Origin: Prinsepia uniflora
Taxonomy: Eukaryota > Streptophyta > Magnoliopsida > Rosales > Rosaceae
Assembly (NCBI GenBank): GCA_032719365.1
Contig: CM064874.1
Coordinates: 27,948,716-28,012,715, forward strand
DNA length: 64,000 nucleotides
Reading direction: 5' to 3'
Below are positions 43,744 through 56,363 of this stretch, one piece after another. A program made the position numbers and the translations under genes. Each line of letters opens with the position of its first letter. Position 1 is the stretch's first letter. Below the pieces are notes generated by a model that saw nothing but the letters and a program-made list of their open reading frames with translations, ran no database searches and had not been told where the DNA came from.

Positions 43744-44300
43744 TCCAAGAGACGTAGAGATATAGAGAATTAGAGGAACAGACAGAGAAGGAAAAAGAGA
43801 AAAGAAGGGAGAAATAGGGAGAAGAGAAGAAGAAACTGGGAGACCTGAAAACTCGAAACTACCAATTCAAATTCAAATTTGATTTTCAATTTTGGAGGAT
43901 TGATTGGTAAAATTGAGATTACCTCAGTGATCTTTAGTCCTCAACGAGCAAGATTGAGTTGTCAAAGTGTGGGATTATGCACGGGAGGACCTAGATTGGG
44001 AACAGGAACATTAAGTCAAAATCCATGGTTTAGGTTGTCAAGCTTGGGGTAAGTTTTCTTGAAATTGAGATTACAGATCCTTTTCTAGGATTGAGAAAGT
44101 AGATTTGGATGAAAGCATTGTGGAAATTGGTGCAGAATTGGATGAATTTGGACCGGGTCAAGGTCACGGGTTGAACAACCTGTTTTGCAAAAAAGGGGGT
44201 GAGATAGACGAAGAATAGTGCTAGGCGTGTGGGCTTCACGCGCAACCACTTGTGGCGGTACGTGGGGGCGCGTGGACACGATTATTGAGGGAATGACTAA
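43744..44300 (+). repeat. LTR fragment, older Tekay-type family, right part
   Basis: This continues the LTR broken at 33741. It has a purine-rich stretch (about 43750-43850) and GGCGTGTGGGCTTCACGCGCAACC...GGGGGCGCGTGGACACG, the GC-rich block also present in the other LTRs. It stops near 44300, where an LTR of opposite orientation begins. Confidence 0.65.
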
Positions 44301-44309
44301 TATACCCTC

Positions 44310-45885
44310 ATAAACCAAAAAGACATATAATCACGTGTCAGACCAGGGATAACCTACTTCTTACCTCAGATAATCAGAGTAAGCAAATCCTCGTGATGCC
44401 TTAGTCTTCCTACAGCCCGCGTCCACATCCAACCTGGAAAGTGCCAAAACCAACAAAAGGTGTGAGTGGACAAAAAATAAAGTATTGGATTTCCAAAAAC
44501 ACAGTTTAACCCTCTCATTTTATAAAACATGCATGCATAAACAAGAAATCTTTGCTTTCAAATCAAACAGTAGTATATATATAAACAATGGGCCCAATCC
44601 AAAAACACATGATTAATAAAAGCCCTATGGCCCACACTCCAATGAAATCATCATCTCTAAGTCATTTTGAAAACCTTTACACATAATCGCTACACAATTC
44701 ATAAATCAGTGTACATACCAAACCTGATTGCGCTGGTCCAACAAGCTCGCTAATCCAACTAGCATCCCATCTGTACTACCGGTAGACAACTACGGATCCA
44801 CAATGTCCAACTCCATTGGTACGTGTCGAGCCCAGCTCTAACCATGTTCGAGTCCGTCTCTAGGTATCCACAGTCCAACGCCGAAATGGCGACCCAATCG
44901 CCTGAGGCTGACTAATCCAGAACGTATAATATAGTCAAGTCAAAATACCATTTGAACCCGGGCACCAGCCCAAAATAGTTTCCATAAGGGCATCAGCCCA
45001 AACCAATTTTCACATGGGCACCAGCCCAAAACACAGTTTTCAAAACCATTATAACTCATTATTCAGAAATAACAATCATAAATACGTTTCAAATCCAAGC
45101 ATATACTCACAATAATAAACATGCTAAACCATAGTATTAAACCAGTGAAAACAAATAATAATGCATGCATGAAGGTTATGAAAGAAACTGTCCACTCACA
45201 GTACCGCTAGTCACTAAAATTCGAGCCATAAGCCAATCTGAAGCCTTCGAGACGTCCGGGATTTTTCAAATTACACCCAAGGGTCACTATCAATCTATAC
45301 AAGTCTATATCATAAACCTCCATCAACCCCGGAACTGAAAACGAGTCCCGAACATGCTTCCCAATGAGAAAATGAATGTGATTAGAAACCCAAGTTTTGG
45401 CCCCTTGAGCTCGTATGAACTCAGAGAAGATGAATGTGATTAGAAACCCAAGTTTTAACCCCTAAAATTTAATACCCAAAATCAAGCTAAAAAGGTTCTC
45501 GGGTTTTTACCTATTTCTAATTTTTTTTTAGGCATTCACCGTGACTCCTCCATCTTCCACCGTCTCTTTCAATCCCTTAGTCTCACTCTATATCTCTCTC
45601 AAGCAACCCAGCTGCTGAAACAATGAGGAAAAGGGAAAATGGGAGTTTCATGTGTGATAAACAAAGGGGATAAGGGTTTTCATGGTGGGTGGATATGAAC
45701 CAATAGGGTGAGTGACACTTGTCACTCATCCTATGGTCCCTGCTAAGATATTTTTGGCCCCATATCAAACAAACAACAATCTAACTTTCTCGTAACACGT
45801 GCCACTAAAAAATCGATCAAACCGTTCTAGACCCATAAAATAACCGTACAGCCTCCAAATTTGACTTGCTGCCTGTATACGTAAG
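44310..45885 (-). repeat. 3' LTR of E4, left part
   Basis: Minus-strand Tekay-type LTR, truncated at its end near 44310 and interrupted by E3. Its remaining 171 bp are at 56172-56342. It carries a perfect complementary pair: GTGAGTGGAC at 44462-44471 and GTCCACTCAC at 45190-45199. The last five bases GTAAG are the left duplication of E3. Confidence 0.75.
44434..45199 (-). other. intron-like segment with complementary ends, E4 LTR
   Basis: Read on the minus strand it starts GTGAGTGGAC (45199 down), has the exact complement GTCCACTCAC at 44471-44462 and ends CACTTTCCAG before G; 766 nt. Confidence 0.5.
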
Positions 45886-46217
45886 TGACAGGACCCGCCC
45901 CGATCCCCCTGGGACCACCCGGGACGTGCCCTGCTCCCGTCTGACACCCAACATTAAAATACCAAAAATACCCTTATTGAAGAAAAATGCATAAAGAAAA
46001 TCCATAGTTAAGTCATACATAGCACGCCACACAAATACTCGAATACAAATAGTGTCAGACAAGGGATAGTTCCCGAATACAGTTTATTGAGCACGACTCT
46101 AGACACACTACGTGCCAACCTACCCAGCAGTAGGGTTCAGGTACGCAACGTAAACTTATGCCTCTTCCTCCTCGGGATCCTCCTCCTCCTCCTCGGGATC
46201 CTCCTCCTTGATAGCAC

Positions 46218-46919
46218 TACCTGGAGGGGTAGTAAAACAACAAAGGTGAGTGGGCCGAAACTCAAGGTTTACAAGGTAGTTTACCATTTTGAAAACATAT
46301 AGCTTTTCCCCTCCGTTTTCCGAAAAGACATGCATAGTATCATAAACCACAAAACCATATAATCATAAGCAGAATAATATCAACATAATATAATCTTAGT
46401 CACTACACTATACATCCCAACCCTGACATCCCAGATGCCCGACGTCCCAAACGCCCAATAAGGTCACAGTCTCAAGGCTACGCGTGCCACCCGGGGTCTC
46501 AATCCCGAGTCCAAATCCCGAACCTAGTCCGAGCAAGGCATTCTAGATGCCTGACGTCCCAGACGTCCAATAGTAGCAATCCTGCTCCTGAGTCACTCTA
46601 CGGTCCGGTCCCTCCGTAGAATGACTCCTCACAGGCAATGCGCCGTGACCACTCCGGTGTACCTACATCCGGAGGAGATAGAATCCTAGGGTAGATCTAT
46701 ACAGTGCAGTACCACAGATAATATCGAGATCCATTATACATATACATGACTCCAAACCATTCATAAACAACCAGACGGGTCTCATGCCCAAACATCGTAA
46801 TACGTGCCATAAATCATACTCAAGATAAACAGATACTTTTACTTGAATCACATATAGATATAGTAGAAAGTAAAACAGTTATGCATGCCAAAGTTTAGTG
46901 AAATCAAAGGCCCACTCAC
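46218..46919 (-). other. intron-like segment with complementary ends, E3 3' LTR
   Basis: On the minus strand GTGAGTGGGC (46919-46910) and its exact reverse complement GCCCACTCAC (46252-46243) bracket the segment, which ends CCCCTCCAG at 46218. The ninth base is G here where families B and C have A, and the opposite arm has C where they have T. Confidence 0.5.
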
Positions 46920-47254
46920 AGTACAATCCCGCTGCAATCCCGAGCGTAAAGCCCCGTCCAAGGGTTAAAGTACAATTCCTGTCATGCCCAAAACATACGT
47001 AAAGGTCACTTTAAGCCCCTACTAAACAACTAAGAAACCCTAGACTGAAACCGCCCCGGGAAAGCCATCCGAACACGCTTCCCAAGGTGTCAAACCCTAA
47101 TTTGACCAACTTAACGATCTCCGATCGACACGAAACCACCGCCATTGGATCCGTATCGTCGAAACCTTGAAAATGGCACTGGTCCCACACAAAATACTGT
47201 TCACACGCGCCCCCCACGCGCCGGTCAACTCCCTGGTCAACAGTGCTACAGTGA

Positions 47255-47405
47255 TGCTGACGTCAGCATGACGTCACTGCTGACGTCATCACTGACAGTG
47301 TCAGAGGACACGTGTCAACAGCCCATTGGTCCCTGGTCTGACAATATTCTGACATGATGACATCATCATGACGTCACTGCTGACGTCAGCATGATGACGT
47401 CATCA
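47255..47405 (-). promoter_or_regulatory. TGACGTCA palindrome cluster, E3 3' LTR
   Basis: Overlapping ATGCTGACGTCAGCATGACGTCA-type palindromes, with TGACGTCA-like cores (TGACGTCAGC, ATGACGTCAT) repeated about six times. The same cluster lies in the 5' LTR at about 54672-54835. Confidence 0.65.
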
Positions 47406-48593
47406 GCTACAGTAACCGGGTCTGAGAACCGGGTCACCGCAGACCCACGGTTCGACCCGACCAGTTCTCATCAACCCGACCACCAAAATCGATGGGATTT
47501 GTTCCTATAAACTCGTCTAAACATGTTCTATGGTTCTGTGGATTCAAAACTAGTTTTTAAGTTCGAGAAACCACCTGAAAATCGACGGGGAACTGGCTTC
47601 CGATTCTGGTTCGTCTTCTCCGGCGAGCCGTCGAGCTTCCAGCCACAAACTCTGGTCCAAAATGCTCGTCTAGTCCCCTAGGTTATGTCTCAAAAGTAAC
47701 CAAACAATTCTAACGTTAAAAACGGAAGTTTCGAAACAGGGAAGGAAATCGGTGTCTCTCGGGTTTACAGGCTTACCGCCGCCGTGTCGCCGCCGTGGGC
47801 TGCCCAGTCCAGTCCTAAGCCGTCCAGAGGTCACACTGATCCTAACCCTACGTTTGTTCGAGCCCAGAAGTCGTGGTTTGGATGGTTGGATGGTTTCGGG
47901 TGGTTTGGTTTCCTTTTCGGGTTTGTGGGTTGCCCGGCCGTGCAGGGTGGCCGTGGTGGTGGTGATGGCCGTCTGGAGGTTGCTGGTGGTTGCCTGGTGT
48001 TGCCTGGTGAGGGAGGTTGGGTGGTGAGCTGCTGGAGTGATTGTTCGAAGGGTGAGAGTGCACGGTTAAGAGAATGAAAATGTGGGAGTATGGTTTGATG
48101 AGTTTAAAACAGAATAGGCATTAGAAACCAACGGCTAGGATTGAGTCTAACTTAAGGATGAAAGGTGATGATTTAAGGAAATTAAATTAATTAATTAATC
48201 TAAAGGCAGACATAGATCCAGATTTTTGGGGATGATGTGGATGAGGTAGATGAGTGACATGTGTCACTTATCAAGGGTCCAGATTGATTGGGTTAAAGTA
48301 AATCAGATTCTAATATTTTATTATTATTTTAAGTTCCGAGTCTCGGTTAGTTCGGTTACATTCTTGACCATAACTTTTTCGTCGTAAGTCCGATTTCGGC
48401 GTGCCGCCTGTCTACGGATTCGTATCGACGAGACCTACGTAACGGTCATTGGCCCTCGTCCGTTGGACTTCCCGGGTCAAAAGTCAACATTTGGCCCCCA
48501 AATGACCAAATTACCAAAATGCCCCTCGACTTCCGAACGTCACAACTTCTTCCTCGAACGTCGGAATCGAACGTGCCACCTGCCTATGAACTC

Positions 48594-48615
48594 GTGACGT
48601 CCTAAACTACGTCAC
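48594..48615 (-). promoter_or_regulatory. GTGACGT-N8-ACGTCAC dyad, E3 3' LTR
   Basis: Perfect arms around an 8-bp spacer, upstream in the LTR as in the other families. Confidence 0.7.
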
Positions 48616-48731
48616 GGTCACGTGTCAAAGTCCTAAATACTTCCTGAGGTAAAAGTCAACTTTTCCCCCCCTCAGGGGCAAAACGGTCATTTTACAATAA
48701 AATAAGAATTACGAAAGTTCGGGTAGTTACA

Positions 48732-48746
48732 ATCTACCCACCTTAC
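48732..48746 (-). promoter_or_regulatory. polypurine tract of E3
   Basis: GTAAGGTGGGTAGAT on the minus strand directly precedes the TGTAAC start of the 3' LTR. Confidence 0.8.
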
Positions 48747-48766
48747 AAAAATTTCGTCCTCGAAAT

Positions 48767-51700
48767 TTACTCGAATAAAAACGGGTACTGCTCCCTCATC
48801 AAGTCTTCGGGTTCCCACGTCGCTTCCTCGACGTCATGGTTCCTCCATAGCACTTTCACCAACCGAATCGTCTTGTTTCTCAGAACCTTGTTCTTCTGAT
48901 CCAGAATCTGCACTGGTTTCTCCTCAAAGCTCAGATCAGTCATCAGTTCTACTGGTTGTTCCGGCAAGGCATGTGAATCGTCCCGTAGGTATTTCCGTAA
49001 CATGGACACATGGAAAACATCGTGCACTTTGGCAAGTTCTGGAGGTAATGCCAACCGGTATGCCACTAGTCCAATCCTCTCAGTGATCTCGAACGGCCCA
49101 AAATAACGTGGACTCAACTTCCCGCGTCGGCCAAAACGAATAATTCCTTTCCATGGAGATAACTTAAGGAACACAAAATCTCCAACCTCGAATTCCAAGT
49201 CTCGAATTCGTCGATCCGCATAGCTCTTTTGGCGATCCTGCGCTGCCTTCAATCTTTCCTTGATGATTCGAACTGTTTCCTAGGTCATGTCCATAAAATC
49301 CGGTGTTAAAGCTGCTCGCTCTCCTACCTCCATCCAGCAGATAGGTGTCCTGCACTGTCGGCCATACAGTGCCTCGTAGGGTGCCATCCCGATACTTGCC
49401 TGATAACTGTTGTTGTATGCGAACTCCATCAAAGGCAAATGAGTATCCCATGAATCCTGAAACTGCAATACACAAGACCTCATCATGTCCTCCAGTGTCT
49501 GGATAGTCCTCTCTGACTGCCCATCGATCTGGGGGTGGAACGCTGTACTGAAATGTAAGTTTGTACCCAAGGCGTTCTGCAAACTTCGCCAGAACCTAGA
49601 TGTGAAACGCGAATCTCGATCAGACACTATCGACTCCGGCGTACCATGAAGTCGAATGATCTCCTTCACAAACAGCTGGGCTAGTCGGTTTGGCTTAAAT
49701 GTCTCCTGTACTGGTAAGAAATGAGCTGACTTGGTCAATCGGTCGACAATCACCCAAACTCCATCGCATCCCCTCTGAGTCCTTGGCAACTTGAAGACAA
49801 AATCCATTGTAATGTGATCCCACTTCCACTCGGGAATCGGAAGCGGTTGCATTGCTCCATACGGTCTCTGCCGCTCAGCCTTGACCTGCTGACAGGTCAA
49901 ACATCTGCTTACAAACTCTGCAATATCTTTCTTCATTCCTGCCCACCAATAGTGGTCCCGGAGGGTACGGTACATCTTAGTACCTCCCGGATGCATGGCA
50001 TAAGCCGAACTGTGGGCTTCCTCGAGAATTTCTGCCCGTAACTCTGCCACTGCAGGAATACACAAACGGCCCAGTTTCGCCAGAGCTCCATCTGGTCGGA
50101 TAGTAAAGTCCTGCCTCTCGTTCGCTTCGACCTCGATCCTGTAGATACAAAGTGTCGGATCCTCCAATTGTGCCTCGATAATCCGATCGACTAGCACAGG
50201 TCGTACATGAAAACTGGCCAACAAAGCTCCCTGATCATCCATCCCCAGCATAACTCCAGCTCTTCGGAGTTCCACTAGTAAAGGAAGGTACACCAGCCTC
50301 AGGTGTGCAATCGATCCTGCTGACTTCCTGCTGAGTGCGTCTGCCACAACGTTCGCCTTCCCTGGATGATATTCAATCGTACAGTCATAGTCCTTGATCA
50401 GTTCCAACCACCGTCGCTGCCTTACGTTCAGCTCCTTCTGAGTGAACAAATGCTTTAAACTCTGATGATCGGTGAAGATCTTGCAAGTCACCCCGTACAG
50501 ATAATGTCGCCAGATTTTTAAAGCGTGAACCACCGCCGCCAACTCCAGATCATGCGTAGGGTAGTTCAGTTCATGTGTCTTTAGCTGTCTCGATGCATAA
50601 GCGATAACTCTGCCATTCTGCATCAGCACGCAACCCAACCCTTGCAACGATGCGTCACTGTAGACTTCGAACTCTCCACTGTTATCCGGCAAAGCAAGAA
50701 CAGGTGCGGTAGTTAACCGACGTTTTAATTCCTGATAACTCTGCTCACACCGTTCATCCCAAACAAACTTTACTCCCTTCTTGGTTAAACGAGTCAACGG
50801 TGCAGCAATACTAGAGAAGCCCTCAACAAATCTCCGGTAGTATCCTGCCAAACCAACGAAACTCCGTACCTCTGTCACGGTTGTCGGTCTAGCCCAATTT
50901 GTCACCGCTTCGGTCTTCTGGGGATCCACACTAATCCCGTATGCTGACACTACATGTCCCAGAAAACCAATGCTGGTTAGCCAAAACTGACACTTACTCA
51001 GCTTGGCGTATAACTGGTTCTGCCTCAGCTTCCCTAACACCGAACGTAAGTGTTCCTCATGAGCTTGAGCACTCCTCGAGTACACAAGGATGTCATCAAT
51101 GAACACGATCACAAACTTATCCAAATAAGATCGGAAGACCCTATTCATCAGATCCATGAATGCTGCTGGAGCATTCGTCAAGCCGAAAGGCATCACAAGG
51201 AATTCATAATGCCCGTATTTGGTCCGAAACGCTGTCTTCGGGACATCTCCTTCAGCAATCTTCAACTGATGATAACCTGATCGTAAATCAATCTTCGAGA
51301 AGTACTGTGCTCCCCGAAGTTGATCAAAGAGATCGTCAATCCTGGGTAAGGGGTACTGGTTCCTTACCGTAACCTTGTTGAGCTGTCGATAATCCACACA
51401 CAAACGGAGGCTCCCCTCCTTCTTCTTCACAAATAATACCGGTGCTCCCCACGGTGATGTACTCGGTCGGATGAATCCCAAGTCCACCAACTCCTGCAAT
51501 TGGATCTTCAATTCCCGTAACTCTGCTGGTGCCATCCGATATGGTGCCTGCGATATAGGTCGTGTGCCGGGAAGTAGTTCAATCGTGAACTCAATCTCCC
51601 GATGTGGTGGTAAACCAGGCAAATCTTCCGGGAACACATCCGGAAATTCTCGCACCACAGGTATATCATCGGCACCCGAAGTATCACTCTTCGTCGTCAC

Positions 51701-53200
51701 AACATGCGCCAGATAACCCTGGCATCCCTTCTATAGAAGCTTCGTAGCGGCAAGTGAAGAAATTATTTCAGGTAGCGAACCGTCGCGCTCTCCCTGAAAA
51801 GTAACCTCCGGCAAACCCGGAATCCGCAATATCACCCGCCTACTACAACAGTCGATGAGCGAACCGTGCTCAGTCAACCAATCCATTCCCAAGATAACAT
51901 CAAAGTCATGGATATCCATAAGGATTAGATCAGCTAGCAGATCTACATCCTCCACCCTTACTGGGCATCTCCGGATCACCTGATTCACTATGTACACAAC
52001 GCCCATCGGTGTACCAACACCCATTTCACTATCCAAGGCTGACACCTCGCGATCTAACATACCCGCACAACTTTTCGAAATAAAAGAATGAGTAGCCCCA
52101 GCATCCATTAACACCCGTACAACAATATTTGAGATATAAAGAGTACCTGTAACCACACCAGGGGCTGACCTCGCCTGCTGCTGAGTCACTGCAAAAACAC
52201 GAGCTCTGGGTCCCGCAGTCTGTCCGCGTCCACGCGCGCCACGCTCAGCACTCTGTCCTCGGCCTCTGGCAGGGTGAGAAGCCGAACTCTGTGTCACACT
52301 AACACCTTTAGTCTCGTTGTTCCTTGACAGTAAAGGGCAATCTCGGGCATAGTGGCCCGCTCCTCCACAAGCAAAGCAATTAACGGTCCTCGGTCCATCC
52401 CAAGACCCTCCTGATGCACCACTCCAAGTCTGATGCTGTCCAGAACTGAATCTCGATCCGCCCCTCTGAGAGTTCCCATGTCGACCTGACCAGCCACGAC
52501 CACGTAAAGATGAGGGTGCTCCTCGGTAATTTCCCCCCTTAGAGATCTTTGGGCCGGTTGGTCCAGGATGTGGACGATCCCGGCGCTGCCCCTCGCCTGA
52601 TGATTGTCGCGCCTGGTGTGCCGCCAGACTGGCCTCGACACGAACTGCAGTGTCGACCATGTCCCTCAGAGTCGCGTAACTAGTAGCCGTCACACTTGCC
52701 CGCAACTCTCCTCGGAGTCCCAACTCAAATCTTTGACATTTTTCCTCCTCAGTACTCACGAAAGCTGCGGCAAAACGGGAAAGCTTCCCGAAAGTCTGCT
52801 CGTAATCTGCCACGGACATATCTCCCTGTTCCAGCCGCAGGAACTCTGCCTCTCGTGCCATGCGAAATGAACGCGGGTAATACTGGTATAAGAATCGGGC
52901 ACGAAAGACCTCCCACGTGGTGGTGTGAACAGTCCACCCGGACATCTCAAAACCATGCCACCATTGATAAGCCCCGCCTTCCAGTAAGAAGGCCGCCAGT
53001 GCCACCCGCTCGCCGGGTGGGCAGTGCATCACGGTGAAGATTCTTTCCCATTTCGCAATCCACTCATGGGCATCCTCGGGGTTTGATCCCCCGCTGAACG
53101 GTGTGGCTCCCAACCTTTGAGCCCGCTCAATGCTAGCACATTCCATCTCTCTCGCGATTTCCTCGTCAGTTCGTGTTTGAGGAATTCTCCTTGGAGGCAT
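48767..53200 (-). pseudogene. Gag-Pol polyprotein of E3, nearly intact (two stops)
   Basis: One frame of 1478 codons from ATG 53200 to 48767 is broken only by TAG at 51733-51731 (after protease) and at 49282-49280 (after the integrase core). Gag occupies 1 to about 335, with the retrotrans_gag core about 45-190 and a CCHC knuckle C275-C278-H283-C288. Protease DAGATHSF is at 366-373 and DVILGMDWL at 434-442. RT follows (PSTSPWGAPVLFVKKK, FIDDILVYS), then RNase H (YSDASLQGLG, TDHQSLKHLF, DALSRK) and integrase with the HHCC-like region, MDFV, VSDRDSRF and QSERTIQ, so D, D and E are kept. The end has a GPFEITERIG segment and a chromodomain-like VKVLWRNHDVEEATWEPE tail, which in chromoviruses guides insertion to heterochromatin. 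Readthrough or trans-supply would be needed for a full set of enzymes. Confidence 0.95.
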
Positions 53201-53288
53201 AACCCACTGTTAAGAGGCATATATTAGATACTGACATCTTTTAAACTAAGTACTGACCACTAGTCTAGCATGCTGACCACAACCTAGT

Positions 53289-53300
53289 GCTCTGATACCA
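53289..53300 (-). promoter_or_regulatory. primer binding site of E3
   Basis: On the minus strand TGGTATCAGAGC lies three bases inside the 5' LTR. Confidence 0.95.
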
Positions 53301-53638
53301 AGTTGACAGGACCCGCCCCGATCCCCCTGGGACCACCCGGGACGTGCCCTGCTCCCGTCTGACACCCAACATTAAAATACCAAAAATACCCTTATTGAAG
53401 AAAAATGCATAAAGAAAATCCATAGTTAAGTCATGCATAGCACGCCACACAAATACTCGAATACAAATAGTGTCAGACAAGGGATAGTTCCCGAATACAG
53501 TTTATTGAGCACGACTCTAGACACACTACGTGCCAACCTATCCAGCAGTAGGGTTCAGGTACGCGACGTAAACCTATGCCTCTTCCTCCTCGGGATCCTC
53601 CTCCTCCTCCTCGGGATCCTCCTCCTTGATAGCACTAC

Positions 53639-54337
53639 CTGGAGGGGTAGTAAAACAACAAAGGTGAGTGGGCCGAAACTCAAGGTTTACAAGGTAGTTT
53701 ACCATTTTGAAAACATATAGCTTTTCCCCTCCGTTTTTCGAAAAGACATGCATAGTATCATAAACCACAAAACCATATAATCATAAGCAGAATAATATCA
53801 ACATAATATAATCTTAGTCACTGCACTATACATCCCAACCCTGACATCCCAGATGCCCGACGTCCCAGACGCCCAATAAGGTCACAGTCTCAAGGCTACG
53901 TGTGCCACCCGGGGTCTCAATCCCGAGTCCAAATCCCGAACCTAGTCCGAGCAAGGCATTCTAGATGCCTGACGTCCCAGACGTCCAATAGTAGCAATCC
54001 TGCTCCTGAGTCACTCTACGGTCCGGTCCCTCCGTAGAATGACTCTTCACAAGCAATGCGTCGTGACCACTCCGGTGTACCTACATCCGGAGGAGATAGA
54101 ATCCTAGGGTAGATCTATACAGTGCAGTACCACAGATAATATCGAGATCCATTATACATATACATGACTCCAAACCATTCATAAACAACCAGACGGGTCT
54201 CATGCCCAAACATCGTAATACGTGCCATAAATCATACTCAAGATAAACAGATACTTTTACTTGAATCACATATAGATATAGTAGAAAGTAAAACAGTTAT
54301 GCATGCCAAAGTTTAGTGAAATCAAAGGCCCACTCAC
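53639..54337 (-). other. intron-like segment with complementary ends, E3 5' LTR
   Basis: GTGAGTGGGC (54337-54328) and the exact complement GCCCACTCAC (53673-53664). The acceptor CCCCTCCAG ends at 53639; 699 nt. Immediately after it the RNA would read an acidic Glu-rich stretch ending EEEEA and stop. Confidence 0.5.
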
Positions 54338-56022
54338 AGTACAATCCCGCTGCAATCCCGAGCGTAAAGCCCCGTCCAAGGGTTAAAGTACAATTCCTGT
54401 CATGCCCAAAACATACGTAAAGGTCACTTTAAGCCCCTACTAAACAACTAAGAAACCCTAGACTGAAACCGCCCCGGGAAAGCCGTCCGAACACGCTTCC
54501 CAAGGCGTCAAACCCTAATTTGACCAACTTAACGATCTCCGATCGACACGAAACCACCGCCATTGGATCCGTATCGTCGAAACCTTGAAAATGGCACTGG
54601 TCCCACACAAAATACTGTTCACACGCGCCCCCCACACGCCGGTCAACTCCCTGGTCAACAGTGCTACAGTGATGCTGACGTCAGCATGACGTCACTGCTG
54701 ACGTCAGCATGACGTCATCACTGACAGTGTCAGAGGACACGTGTCAACAGCCCATTGGTCCCTGGTCTGACAATATTCTGACATGATGACATCATCATGA
54801 CGTCACTGCTGACGTCAGCATGATGACGTCATCAGCTACAGTAACCGGGTCTGAGAACCGGGTCACCGCAGACCCACGGTTCGACCCGACCAGTTCTCAT
54901 CAACCCGACCACCAAAATCGATGGGATTTGTTCCTATAAACTCGTCTAAACATGTTCTATGGTTCTGTGGATTCAAAACTAGTTTTTAAGTTCGAGAAAC
55001 CACCTGAAAATCGACGGGGAACTGGCTGCCGGTTCTGGTTCGTCTTCTCCGGCGAGCCGTCGAGCTTCCAGCCACAAACTCTGGTCCAAAATGCTCGTCT
55101 AGTCCCCTAGGTTATGTCTCAAAAGTAACCAAACAATTCTAACGTTAAAAACGGAAGTTTCGAAACAAGGAAGGAAATCGGTGTCTCTCGGGTTTACAGG
55201 CTTACCGCCGCCGTGTCGCCGCCGTGGGCTGCCCAGTCCAGTCCTAAGCCGTCCAGAGGTCACACTGATCCTAACCCTACGTTTGTTCGAGCCCAGAAGT
55301 CGTGGTTTGGATGGTTGGATGGTTTCGGGTGGTTTGGTTTCCTTCTCGAGTTTGTGGGTTGCCCGGCCGTGCAGGGTGGCCGTGGTGGTGGTGATGGCCG
55401 TCTGGAGGTTGCTGGTGGTTGCCTGGTGTTGCCTGGTGAGGGAGGTTGGGTGGTGAGCTGCTGGAGTGATTGTTCGAAGGGTGAGAGTGCACGGTTAAGA
55501 GAATGAAAATGTGGGAGTATGGTTTGATGAGTTTAAAACAGAATAGGCATTAGAAACCAACGGCTAGGATTGAGTCTGACTTAAGGATGAAAGGTGAGGA
55601 TTTAAGGAAATTAAATTAATTAATTAATCTAAAGGCAGACATAGATCCAGATTGTTGGGGATGATGTGGATGAGGTAGATGAGTGACATGTGTCACTTAT
55701 CAAGGGTCCAGATTGATTGGGTTAAAGTAAATCAGATTCTAATATTTTATTATTATTTTAAGTTCCGAGTCTCGGTTAGTTCGGTTACGTTCTTGACCAT
55801 AACTTTTTCGTCGTAAGTCCGATTTCGGCGTGCCGCCTGTCTACGGATTCGTATCGACGAGACCTACGTAACGGTCATTGGCCCTCGTCCGTTGGACTTC
55901 CCGGATCAAAAGTCAACATTTGGCCCCCAAATGACCAAATTACCAAAATGCCCCTCGACTTCCGAACGTCACAACTTCTTCCTCGAACGTCGGAATCGAA
56001 CGTGCCACCTGCCTATGAACTC

Positions 56023-56044
56023 GTGACATCCTAAACTACGTCAC
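56023..56044 (-). promoter_or_regulatory. GTGACGT-N8 dyad, E3 5' LTR
   Basis: One arm GTGACGT, the other ATGTCAC: one transition from perfect. Confidence 0.65.
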
Positions 56045-56171
56045 GGTCACGTGTCAAAGTCCTAAATTCTTCCCGAGGTAAAAGTCAACTTTCCCCCCCC
56101 CCTCCCTCAGGGGCAAAACGGTCATTTTACAATAAAATAAGAATTACGAAAATTCGGGTCGTTACAGTAAG

Positions 56172-56342
56172 TGAAATCCCTCGATCTAAGCAACAGACCT
56201 CGACCAACGTACAAATAAGTTCCCCGGTCAAAAGTTAACATTTTCCCCATCTATGGGTAAAATTGTCATTTAGCCTCGACTAATCTTGATTAGTCTCGAT
56301 AATTTTTCGATAATTCCATAATTTCCGAGTTAGGATGTTACA
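56172..56342 (-). repeat. 3' LTR of E4, right part
   Basis: This is the remaining start of the E4 LTR after the E3 insertion. On the minus strand the LTR starts TGTAACATCC at 56342. Confidence 0.75.
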
Positions 56343-56363
56343 ATTCTACCCCTCCCCCTCTTA
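56343..56363 (-). promoter_or_regulatory. polypurine tract of E4
   Basis: AAGAGGGGGAGGGGTAGAAT on the minus strand directly precedes the E4 3' LTR, which proves that LTR is a 3' LTR and that E4 extends to the right. Confidence 0.8.

Larger units (their letters stand above)
45886..48731 (-). repeat. 3' LTR of E3
   Basis: On the plus strand it runs TGACAGGACCC to GGGTAGTTACA. It contains the TGACGTCA cluster (about 47255-47405), the dyad at 48594-48615 and the intron-like segment 46218-46919. It lacks one 11-bp unit of the TGACGTCA cluster present in the 5' LTR. Confidence 0.95.
45886..56166 (-). mobile_element. Tekay-type chromovirus E3, best-preserved copy
   Basis: This 10,281-bp minus-strand element has a perfect duplication GTAAG (45881-45885 and 56167-56171), LTRs of 2863 bp (5') and 2846 bp (3'), a Met-tRNA-type primer site, a polypurine tract and a Gag-Pol frame with only two stops. 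It is a different subfamily from E1 and E2: the LTRs start TGTAACGACCC and their middle differs, while the proteins are closely similar. About 6 differences in the first 510 LTR bases (about 1%) make it the youngest insertion here. It sits in the LTR of E4 in the same orientation. Confidence 0.96.
53304..56166 (-). repeat. 5' LTR of E3
   Basis: On the minus strand it runs TGTAACGACCC to GGTCCTGTCA, 2863 bp, with the dyad at 56023-56044 (one arm ACATCAC-type), the TGACGTCA cluster at about 54672-54835 and the intron-like segment 53639-54337. Confidence 0.95.

Noticed and set aside
33304..45885. The LTR pieces around E2 and E3 as one element
   Set aside because: The left LTR is plus strand and the E4 LTR is minus strand; they meet near 44300 in opposite orientation, so they are separate insertions.
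47752..48077. Plus-strand frames of 91-97 codons in E3 LTRs (also 55181-55506)
   Set aside because: They are identical in the two LTRs simply because LTRs are copies, sit antisense in a GC-rich LTR part, and have no homologous frame in E1 or E2.
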